Assembly: GCA_025655575.1 (NCBI GenBank)
Contig: JAHXIP010000033.1
Location: 1 to 33,616 of the forward strand
DNA: 33,616 bases
Direction of reading: 5' to 3'
Origin: Candidatus Thiodiazotropha sp. (ex Monitilora ramsayi)
GTDB taxonomy: Bacteria; Pseudomonadota; Gammaproteobacteria; Chromatiales; Chromatiaceae
Numbering within the stretch: the stretch's first letter is position 1; every line of letters starts with the position of its first letter. The notes beneath the pieces were generated by a model that was given only the letters and a program-made list of their open reading frames with translations, did no database searches and was not told the origin of the DNA. The position numbers and the translations under genes are program-made. Positions 23,837 through 31,410 of this stretch are shown piece by piece.

Positions 23837-25124
23837 GTCAGTGCCAACCGGCAAGCTGGTGCGCACCGGCATCGCCGGTACGGCCCTGCTAAAGGCAGGA
23901 GGCAAACATCTGACACATGCCGCGAAGCGCCCCTTCCTGAACGAATCGGCACAGCGGGATCAGCGGGAAAGGCTTGACGACGATACGGCCCGGATCCTGT
24001 TCAAGGCATTTTCCCAGTTAAGGGGGACAGCGCTGAAGGTTGCGCAGATGTTAAGCATGGAGAGCAATCTCATGCCTGAGTGGTTTCGCAAGGAGATGAT
24101 GAAATCCTACCATCAGGTCCCCCCTTTGGGTCGCCCGCTGATACGCAAGCTGATTCAGCAGGAGTTCGGTGCTGCCCCCGAGGATGTCTTCTCTCACTTC
24201 GATGCCAACGCCTTTGCCGCCGCGAGCCTGGGGCAGGTCCATTCCGCCAGTGTCAAGCCGGGTGAAACTTTGGCGGTGAAATTGCAGTACCCCGGGATCG
24301 ACGTCACTATCGACAGTGACCTGCAACTGCTCCGTTCACTGATTGGGCGCACGAGACATGCAAAGCTCTTGCTATCTTCACTCGATGAGATAGAACAGCG
24401 TCTGCACGAAGAGGTGGACTATCAGCATGAGGCGGATAACACAGAATGGTTCAAAACCCATCTGCAGTTATCCAATGTCAGTATCCCGGATGTTCATCGG
24501 ACGTTGTCGTCGAAACGTATTCTGACCACCACCCGTCTGCACGGACTCCACCTGGAAGATTGGTTACGCCAGAAGCCTTCACAGATAAGCCGTGATCACT
24601 TCGGCCAACTGTTATACGATGTTTTCGTCAACTCCTTTTATGGATTGCATGCCCTCCATGCCGATCCCAATCCAGGTAACTACCTGTTCAGTGAAGATGG
24701 TGTATTAGGACTCGTGGATTTTGGCTGTGTACGCTACTACACGGCAGAGTTCGTAACACTAATGCCGGTACTTTTACGCGCATATATGGATCGGGATGCA
24801 CAAGCGGTTATATCGGCCTACCGGCGACTCGGTATGGTTGCCGATCTGTCTGAATCGGAGCTGCTGCAATTCTACGAAAAAGCGCTACAGCCGTTCGGCG
24901 ACTGGTTGACCAAACCCTTCAAGGCCAGGACATTTGATTTCGGCTGCCGCCGTTCGCCATACAGTGAAGAGGGGTGGGCATCATTCAAACAACTCGCCAA
25001 CGTCAACAAGATTAACGATCTTGCCAATGAGTTTATCTACTTTGATCGGACATTCTTCGGTTTGTACCAGATCTTTGAACACATGGGCGCAAGGGTCAAG
25101 ATGGAACACCCATGGATGCTATGA
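23829..25124 (+). CDS. ABC1/UbiB (ADCK)-family atypical kinase
   Basis: The 431-residue protein has the ABC1 set: a K-x-G-Q-like motif reading L-K-V-A-Q, the Ala-rich loop AFAAASLGQVH in place of a P-loop, the nucleotide Lys in LAVKLQYPG, a Glu-rich EEVDYQHEADN, catalytic HADPNPGNYLF and metal-binding VDFG. The Gly of K-x-G-Q is Ala here. Family members support ubiquinone synthesis or lipid handling. The ATG at 23829 follows GGAAGG and overlaps the TetR gene; an ATG further upstream would lie within that gene's coding sequence. The genes downstream (membrane protein, hydrolase) suggest a lipid-linked pathway rather than core quinone synthesis. Confidence 0.9.
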   Translation: MTKSVPTGKLVRTGIAGTALLKAGGKHLTHAAKRPFLNESAQRDQRERLDDDTARILFKAFSQLRGTALKVAQMLSMESNLMPEWFRKEMMKSYHQVPPLGRPLIRKLIQQEFGAAPEDVFSHFDANAFAAASLGQVHSASVKPGETLAVKLQYPGIDVTIDSDLQLLRSLIGRTRHAKLLLSSLDEIEQRLHEEVDYQHEADNTEWFKTHLQLSNVSIPDVHRTLSSKRILTTTRLHGLHLEDWLRQKPSQISRDHFGQLLYDVFVNSFYGLHALHADPNPGNYLFSEDGVLGLVDFGCVRYYTAEFVTLMPVLLRAYMDRDAQAVISAYRRLGMVADLSESELLQFYEKALQPFGDWLTKPFKARTFDFGCRRSPYSEEGWASFKQLANVNKINDLANEFIYFDRTFFGLYQIFEHMGARVKMEHPWML

Positions 25125-25543
25125 ACAAACCTCTCATATGGGGCGGCAGTTTAAGTCTGCTTGCAAGTGTCCTGCACATTGCCATCATTGTCGGCGGACC
25201 AGCCTGGTATCGTTTTTTTGGCGCAGGTGAGGAACTTGCCCAACTGGCCGAACAAGGATCGGCCATACCCGGTACAGTCACGGCCATTATTGCTTTGATA
25301 CTGATGCTTTGGAGCGTCTATGCTTTTGCCGGCGCTGGTCTGGTGCGGCATCCACCCTGGCTCAAAGCTGTCTTGATCGTCGTTACGGCTATCTACCTGC
25401 TGCGTGGACTGAGCCTCTTTCCACTGGTGATTTTTGTCCCCCAAACTGTCGATGGCTTTCTGGTTGTGAGTTCGATGATCAGTCTGTCGATTGGGATGCT
25501 CCACTACAGAGGTACGCGGCAAATGATCTGGGAGCTGTCATGA
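25121..25543 (+). CDS. Small four-helix membrane protein, function unknown
   Basis: The 140-residue protein has four hydrophobic segments (roughly LIWGGSLSLLASVLHIAIIV, TVTAIIALILMLWSVYAFAG, VLIVVTAIYLLRGL and FLVVSSMISLSIGMLHY). ATG 25121 overlaps the kinase stop as ATGA, implying coupled translation; an in-frame ATG at 25112 would add three residues. Its stop overlaps the hydrolase start in the same manner. It may hold the operon's products at the membrane or act on lipids. No named family is certain. Confidence 0.8.
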   Translation: MNKPLIWGGSLSLLASVLHIAIIVGGPAWYRFFGAGEELAQLAEQGSAIPGTVTAIIALILMLWSVYAFAGAGLVRHPPWLKAVLIVVTAIYLLRGLSLFPLVIFVPQTVDGFLVVSSMISLSIGMLHYRGTRQMIWELS

Positions 25544-26457
25544 GCGAAAGCGGAAACAGTGTTTCATCTAAAGCCAACCCATTCAGCAACCATCAACTAC
25601 CCTTGGGAATCCGACTGTTTCTCTATACTGCTGGAGTGATGTTCAGCGTGATCGGCAGTGTATCGCCCCGGCTGGCCGGAAAGATTGCACTGCGTTTTTT
25701 CATGACACCTCCCAGCTATCCGGTACCGCGACGTGAATCGGCTGTTTGCGATAGCGCAAAATTAGAGATACATGAGATCAATGGGGAAAAGATTGCGGTT
25801 CGCTCATGGGGAGAGGGACCGTCAGTGCTGCTCTGTCATGGTTGGGGCGGACGGGGCACACAATTTTTTGCTCTCATCGAGGGGTTGGTTGAGGCCGGCT
25901 ATCGTGCCGTCGCATTTGATGCACCGGCCCATGGCGATTCCTCAGGCAGTCGCACCAACATGCTGGAAGTCACCCGGACGATTGCCTCGGTTGCGGAACG
26001 GGAAGGCCCGATCGCTGCGGTGATCGGTCACTCGTTCGGTTGCGGTACAGCGCTGCTGGCAATCGACAGATACGATCTACCTTCTGATAAAGTTGTTTTG
26101 TTTAGCTGTTTCACCGATACCCTCTGGATCACAGAACAATTTGCCGAGGCCTTTGGTATCAGCGACTCCGTTATCAGTGCCATGCGAGAAGAGGCAATGC
26201 GTCGCTTTGTGCATCACTTTGAAACCCCCTGGGAATGGTCGCAATTGTCACCGGTGAATACCATCAAACAGGTGAAGGGTGATCTGCTGCTGATTCACGA
26301 TAGACAGGACCTGGAGGTTCCCTACAAACACGCACAGAAACTGATGGAGATCGCACCCAAGGCTGAACTGTTAACTACCGATCGGCTGGGACATAAAAAG
26401 ATTCTTATGAACAAACAGTGCATCGAGGCCTGTATCGAACATATCCGTCGTGGTTAA
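25540..26457 (+). CDS. Alpha/beta hydrolase
   Basis: The 305-residue protein has a membrane-leaning N-terminus (IRLFLYTAGVMFSVIGSV), then the alpha/beta hydrolase fold: oxyanion region LLCHGWGG, nucleophile elbow GHSFG, acid in LIHDRQD and catalytic His in RLGHKKIL. It is likely an esterase or lipase-like enzyme near the membrane. The ATG overlaps the preceding stop by four bases. It is the last gene of the TetR, kinase, membrane protein and hydrolase operon, so its substrate may be the compound that the TetR protein senses. Confidence 0.88.
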   Translation: MSESGNSVSSKANPFSNHQLPLGIRLFLYTAGVMFSVIGSVSPRLAGKIALRFFMTPPSYPVPRRESAVCDSAKLEIHEINGEKIAVRSWGEGPSVLLCHGWGGRGTQFFALIEGLVEAGYRAVAFDAPAHGDSSGSRTNMLEVTRTIASVAEREGPIAAVIGHSFGCGTALLAIDRYDLPSDKVVLFSCFTDTLWITEQFAEAFGISDSVISAMREEAMRRFVHHFETPWEWSQLSPVNTIKQVKGDLLLIHDRQDLEVPYKHAQKLMEIAPKAELLTTDRLGHKKILMNKQCIEACIEHIRRG

Positions 26458-26790
26458 CACTATTTTCTAGCATGTAGGATGCGGCTTAGGCGCACCACAT
26501 ATGAGATTAACATGACAGGGTCGGTTAGTACCCTTGGTTAATTGGGCAAGGAGACTGAAGCGCATAAAACGTCTGACCCTGGCGTGGTGAAAATGCGTAA
26601 TCCCCCAACTCCAACCCAACTCTCTCCCGGAGGGAGAAGGAGTGAACGGGCAGCAGCCATGTGATGAATAACATTGATGCAGAGCAATAGGTTAATACAA
26701 ACTAAATAAATATCAGACAATTCCTACAGGCGGTATCAGTTGTTTCGTGTATCATTCCCCGCGATTCAAAGTCTACAGGGAGTGTGACGT
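26458..26790. other. Intergenic region with repeat-like remnants
   Basis: No gene is supported. The stretch near 26467-26497 (GTAGGATGCGGCTTAGGCGC) resembles dispersed REP-like intergenic repeats of Gammaproteobacteria. The segment 26610-26640 (TCTCTCCC-GGA-GGGAGA) resembles another common intergenic hairpin. Neither can be proved from one window. No promoter for the secretion genes stands out. Confidence 0.4.
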
Positions 26791-28944
26791 GTGCCGCATA
26801 GTATAGATAATGGCAAGGCCGTCGATTCAGGACTCACATGCCTGGTCTTACTGGCCCGTTTTCACGGTCTCCCTGCCGACCCCGACCATCTGGCCCATCA
26901 ACGCGGCAAATCCGGAGATTTCGAAACCCAGGATATTGTACTTTCCGCAAAGTCGCTGGGCCTCAAAGCAAAAACAGTCAAGAGTGAGTGGCAGCGATTG
27001 GAGAAAACCCCACTCCCTGCGATTGCCCGGCATAAGGATGGCCACTTCTTCATTCTCGCCCGTTGTGAGGGTGACAAAGTCCTGGTCCAGGATCCCCTGG
27101 AAAAGTGTCCCCTGACCCTACCCAGGGAGATGTTCGAAGGGGTCTGGGATCGATCGCTGGTCCTCATGACCAAACGCAGCGGTTTATTAGGTGGCAGCGG
27201 CAAGTTCGACTTCAGCTGGTTCATCCCGGCCATTGTCAAATACCGTCGTTTGTTTACCGAGGTGCTGGCTGCTTCGTTTTTTATTCAGCTATTTGCCCTG
27301 ATCACGCCGCTCTTTTTCCAGGTGGTGATCGACAAGGTGTTGGTCCATCGTGGCTTGACCACCCTGGATGTGCTGGCCATCGGTCTGCTGGCGGTCTCCG
27401 TCTTCGAAGTGGTGCTGAGCGGCCTGCGCACCTATCTCTTCTCCCATACCACCAACCGTATCGATGTCACCTTGGGCGCCAAGCTTTTCGATCACCTGCT
27501 GCGTCTACCGCTGGCATATTTTAAATCCCGCCGGGTCGGCGACTCGGTGGCCCGTGTGCGGGAGCTGGAGACCATTCGTAACTTCATCACAGGTTCGGGC
27601 CTGACGGTTGTGATTGACCTCTTCTTCACCGTCGTCTTCTTCGTCGTGATGTACTATTACAGCCCGACCCTGACCTGGATCGTATTGGGCGCCATACCTT
27701 TCTATGTCCTGCTCTCCATCTTCGTCACCCCGGTTCTGCGCAGACGGTTGGACGAGAAGTTCGCCCGCGGGGCGGAGAACCAGGCCTTCCTCGTCGAATC
27801 GGTCACCGGTGTGGAGACCCTCAAATCCATGGCGGTAGAGCCGCAGATGCAGCGTCGCTGGGAAGAGCAACTGGCAGCCTATGTCTCCGCGAGTTTCAAG
27901 ACCGCTAATCTAGGCAACATTGCCAGTCAGAGCGCCGGGCTGATCAACAAAGTCACCACCGTGCTGATCCTCTGGATCGGCGCCACCCTGGTGATGAAAA
28001 ATGAACTCAGCGTCGGCCAACTCATCGCCTTCAACATGCTGGCCGGGCGGGTCAGCGGCCCCATCCTGCGGCTGGTGCAACTCTGGCAGGACTTTCAGCA
28101 GGCGGGTATCTCTGTGCAGCGTCTTGGGGACATTCTCAATACCCCGACAGAGCCGGGCTATAATCCCGGTCGAGCCGCCTTGCCGGCACTGCAGGGCGAA
28201 GTCAGATTCGAACATGTCGGTTTCCGCTATGCCCCGGATCGCCCCAAGGTGCTTGACGATATCGACCTGCAGATCAAACCGGGTGAAATGATCGGTATCG
28301 TCGGCCGCTCCGGTTCCGGCAAGAGCACCCTCACCAAGCTGGTCCAACGGCTCTACATCCCTGAATCCGGCCGGGTGCTGATTGATGGTGTCGACCTGGC
28401 TCTGGTGGAACCTGCTTGGCTCAGGCGGCAGGTCGGTGTTGTCTTACAGGAGAACACCCTGTTCAACCGCAGTGTGCGTGAAAACATCGCCCTAACCAAT
28501 CCCGCCCTGGGGATGGAGCCGATCATCCAGGCGGCCAAACTGGCAGGGGCACACGACTTCATCCTCGAACTGGCGGAGGGCTACGATACGATGGTGGGCG
28601 AGCAGGGCAGCACCCTCTCCGGTGGTCAGCGCCAGCGCATCGCCATTGCGCGCGCGCTGATCACCAACCCGCGCATCCTCATCTTCGACGAGGCCACCAG
28701 CGCCCTCGACTACGAATCGGAACGCATCATCCAGGACAACATGCAGGCCATCGCTCAGGGCCGTACCGTCTTCATCATCGCCCACCGGCTGAGTGCGGTA
28801 CGGCTGGCTGACCGGATCATCGTCATCGAACAGGGGCGTATCACCGAACAGGGTAGCCACGAGGCGTTGCTCCAACAGGATGGCCACTATGCGAGACTCC
28901 ATGCCTTTCAGAGCGGAGACCGGGAAAAGGAAGGCGCCGGATGA
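26791..28944 (+). CDS. Type I secretion ABC transporter with C39-like domain (HlyB/LapB type)
   Basis: The 717-residue exporter has an N-terminal C39-peptidase-like domain (1-140). The catalytic Cys of D-C-G-x2-C-L is Ser here (D12-S13-G14-L-T-C17-L), so it should be a non-cleaving substrate-docking domain as in HlyB. A membrane domain (about 155-440) and ATPase follow: Walker A GRSGSGKST from residue 505, signature LSGGQRQR near 609, Walker B ILIFDEATSALD near 630 and H-loop AHRLS. The GTG start has GGGAG nine bases upstream. It pairs with the HlyD adaptor that overlaps its end and probably exports the RTX lipase downstream. No outer-membrane TolC gene is in the window. Confidence 0.93.
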   Translation: MPHSIDNGKAVDSGLTCLVLLARFHGLPADPDHLAHQRGKSGDFETQDIVLSAKSLGLKAKTVKSEWQRLEKTPLPAIARHKDGHFFILARCEGDKVLVQDPLEKCPLTLPREMFEGVWDRSLVLMTKRSGLLGGSGKFDFSWFIPAIVKYRRLFTEVLAASFFIQLFALITPLFFQVVIDKVLVHRGLTTLDVLAIGLLAVSVFEVVLSGLRTYLFSHTTNRIDVTLGAKLFDHLLRLPLAYFKSRRVGDSVARVRELETIRNFITGSGLTVVIDLFFTVVFFVVMYYYSPTLTWIVLGAIPFYVLLSIFVTPVLRRRLDEKFARGAENQAFLVESVTGVETLKSMAVEPQMQRRWEEQLAAYVSASFKTANLGNIASQSAGLINKVTTVLILWIGATLVMKNELSVGQLIAFNMLAGRVSGPILRLVQLWQDFQQAGISVQRLGDILNTPTEPGYNPGRAALPALQGEVRFEHVGFRYAPDRPKVLDDIDLQIKPGEMIGIVGRSGSGKSTLTKLVQRLYIPESGRVLIDGVDLALVEPAWLRRQVGVVLQENTLFNRSVRENIALTNPALGMEPIIQAAKLAGAHDFILELAEGYDTMVGEQGSTLSGGQRQRIAIARALITNPRILIFDEATSALDYESERIIQDNMQAIAQGRTVFIIAHRLSAVRLADRIIVIEQGRITEQGSHEALLQQDGHYARLHAFQSGDREKEGAG

Positions 28945-30293
28945 ACGAGAATAGTGAACAGAGCTACCGGCGCATGGAGGAGCAGGCATTTTTGCCTGCG
29001 GCGCTTGAAGTCCGCGACACCCCACCATCCCCCATTGGTCGCACCATCGTCTGGGTTATTTTGCTCTTCTTTATTCTGGCCATCATATGGGCCACCTTCG
29101 GTAAGGTTGATATTGTTGCCGTGGCCCAGGGCAAGATCATACCCAGCGGCCACAGCAAAGTGATCCAGCCACTGGAAGTTGGTGTCATACGAACCCTGCA
29201 TGTCAAAGAGGGGCAATCAGTCAAAAGAGGCGATATCTTGTTGGAGCTTGACCCGACCACCACAGCGGCAGATCTACAGCGCCTGCGACAGGATGCCGTT
29301 CAACTGAGCCAGCAGATCATCCGTCTTGAGCGTCTCAATACACTGATCGGGGAACAAACAGCACCGCTCGATCAAGCGCAGTCACCAAAGCAGGAAGTCG
29401 AACTGTCATCCTTACAGGAGAAACTATTGCTCGCCCAATGGCAGGAACACATCGAAGGCCGCCTAACCCTGCAAAAGGAACTGGCCAAACTCCAGGCCCA
29501 GCGCGCCACCCTGGAACAGCAGATTGGAAAACTCAAAGCGACCCTGCCGCTGATCATCGAACGGGCCGAAGATATGCAGACCCTACTCAAGACCAATGCT
29601 GTCGCCCGTCATCGGGTGCTTGAAGTGGAACAAGAGAAAATCAGCGCACAACACGATCTCAAAACAGCGATCAGCCAACGGCAGGAGCTTATAGAAGCAG
29701 AAGCCGAAATAGAGACAAGGATTGATCACCACCAAAGCCAACTCCGCAAACAGACCATGGAAGCGTTAACCGACGCCATACAAAAACAGGCGGCAATCGA
29801 ACAGGAGATCATCAAAGCAGAAGTAAGAACCAAGGCGCAAATCCTACGTTCACCAGTCGACGGCGTTGTTCAGCAATTGGCAGTCCATACTATCGGCGGT
29901 GTTGTCACACCTGCACAGGAACTGATGCTGATAGTACCTGATGAAGAGAAGCTGGAAGTCGAAGCACTGCTGGAGAATAAAGACATTGGTTTTGTTGAAG
30001 AGGGTCAGCAGATAGAGGTGAAGATAGATGCATTTCCTTTCACAAAATATGGCACCATCGACGGCATACTCACCAATATTTCAAATGATGCGCTTATGGA
30101 TGAGACAAAGGGTCTGGTCTTCAAGACACAAGTCAGTCTCAAGAAATCCCAAATGCAGATTGGTAAGCGACAAGTTAAGTTAACGCCGGGAATGAGTGTG
30201 ACAGTAGAAATCAAGACCGGCACGAGAAAAGTGATTGAGTTCTTTCTGGCTCCATTATTGCGGTATAAGCAGGAAAGTATACGAGAGAGATGA
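28941..30293 (+). CDS. HlyD-family membrane fusion protein of type I secretion
   Basis: The 450-residue adaptor has a short cytoplasmic N-terminus, one membrane helix (about 34-52), a lipoyl half-motif (VIQPLEVGVIRTLHVKEGQSV), a long coiled coil (about 100-290, rich in Gln, Glu and Leu) and a closing lipoyl/beta-barrel part (ILRSPVDGVVQQLAVHTIGG). This is the HlyD/LapC layout. Its ATG overlaps the ABC transporter stop by four bases. Together they bridge the inner membrane towards a TolC-type pore encoded elsewhere. Confidence 0.93.
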   Translation: MNENSEQSYRRMEEQAFLPAALEVRDTPPSPIGRTIVWVILLFFILAIIWATFGKVDIVAVAQGKIIPSGHSKVIQPLEVGVIRTLHVKEGQSVKRGDILLELDPTTTAADLQRLRQDAVQLSQQIIRLERLNTLIGEQTAPLDQAQSPKQEVELSSLQEKLLLAQWQEHIEGRLTLQKELAKLQAQRATLEQQIGKLKATLPLIIERAEDMQTLLKTNAVARHRVLEVEQEKISAQHDLKTAISQRQELIEAEAEIETRIDHHQSQLRKQTMEALTDAIQKQAAIEQEIIKAEVRTKAQILRSPVDGVVQQLAVHTIGGVVTPAQELMLIVPDEEKLEVEALLENKDIGFVEEGQQIEVKIDAFPFTKYGTIDGILTNISNDALMDETKGLVFKTQVSLKKSQMQIGKRQVKLTPGMSVTVEIKTGTRKVIEFFLAPLLRYKQESIRER

Positions 30294-30364
30294 TTGGTGT
30301 CTAAATGGAAATCCAACTTATCATTCGCAGCATAGATATTATGTATATAGGGCACGTATGAAAA

Positions 30365-31378
30365 ATGATGAAGTATATTTTAATTTTGGTTTCAATTGGA
30401 TTATTAAGTGCCTGTAGTGATCAGTTTGAAGGACCCTATCCAATATTAGACTCAGGTATCAGAGTGGGTGCCGGAACGGTTCCAAAGACCTCCTGGATAG
30501 ATAATGAGCAAGTGATATTTATTGGAATGGTGGGTGATAAGCCAAAAACAAAGGAAGAGATGGAAAAGACAAAACCAGAATATGCTGTATATATTTGGAA
30601 TATAAGAAATAATGAAACGATTATGCTGGATGCAAAGCCAAAACATTATGGGTTTTGTTATCACGATAATTTGTTGGTTTATCAAGATGAAAGTGGATGG
30701 ATTGAAATGAATTTAGGAGTAGTTGGGAAGAAGATAAGAGAGCGTGGCATGCCTGATTATTCTTCAAATCCCTACGACTGCAGACGAACCTGGAGACCTG
30801 AATCCATGATTGGAAGACAGTGGGTGCCTTTGAAGGTAGAAGACGGTTATTTGGATTATGGGTCACAAGAAAATGGTGACTCTCCTAACGCAATATTATT
30901 TACCCATGAATTGAAAAAAAATATACGAATGCCGTTCAGAGGCCTGAGTGTGCATATTCACTATTCGCAATTTGATGACGCATATTACATCAATGAAAGT
31001 ATTTCTAGAGAAAGGTGGAGAAAAGGCGAGTGTGCTCAGGTATGGCGTTTTAATATGCTTGGCGAGACTGAAAAGGAATGCCTCTTACATCCGCATGATG
31101 GCAGTATTGAAAGATGGGCAGAGGCATTTGTTGTTACGAAAAAAGGTGTAGCACTTATTTCACATGATATGGAGAGTGTCAATGATATGGGAAGAGCTGG
31201 TATCTATCTGCATACAGATGAAAAATACATTAGACTGAACAGAGGTTATGTAACTGGTACATCTGTTTCACCTGACGGATGCAAGATCGCATATCATAAT
31301 AAACCTCACTTCCACGCTAATAGTCCCTATTATAAGGGAATTATATCGGCTCAGGTGATCGATATCTGTACTATTTAG
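30365..31378 (+). CDS. AT-rich lipoprotein, beta-propeller-like, unknown function
   Basis: The 337-residue protein has a lipoprotein signal ending L-S-A-C17. The mature part has repeated short strands with Trp and aspartate turns; GTSVSPDGCKIAYHNKPH resembles the TolB/PD40 propeller repeat. Two ATGs in tandem (30365, 30368) can start it; the ribosome site is weak. Base composition is clearly more AT-rich (roughly 35-40% GC by eye) than the secretion genes before it and than the downstream RTX region, suggesting foreign origin. It lies between the adaptor and the RTX lipase, so it could protect the cell from the lipase or help it fold. That is inference from position. Confidence 0.78.
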   Translation: MMKYILILVSIGLLSACSDQFEGPYPILDSGIRVGAGTVPKTSWIDNEQVIFIGMVGDKPKTKEEMEKTKPEYAVYIWNIRNNETIMLDAKPKHYGFCYHDNLLVYQDESGWIEMNLGVVGKKIRERGMPDYSSNPYDCRRTWRPESMIGRQWVPLKVEDGYLDYGSQENGDSPNAILFTHELKKNIRMPFRGLSVHIHYSQFDDAYYINESISRERWRKGECAQVWRFNMLGETEKECLLHPHDGSIERWAEAFVVTKKGVALISHDMESVNDMGRAGIYLHTDEKYIRLNRGYVTGTSVSPDGCKIAYHNKPHFHANSPYYKGIISAQVIDICTI

Positions 31379-31410
31379 GTGATTATCTATTTATCTGTAT
31401 ATGGAGTTAG

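Noticed and set aside
26538..26720. Short minus-strand frame in the gap before the secretion genes
   Set aside because: It overlies repeat-like intergenic sequence and has no start signals.
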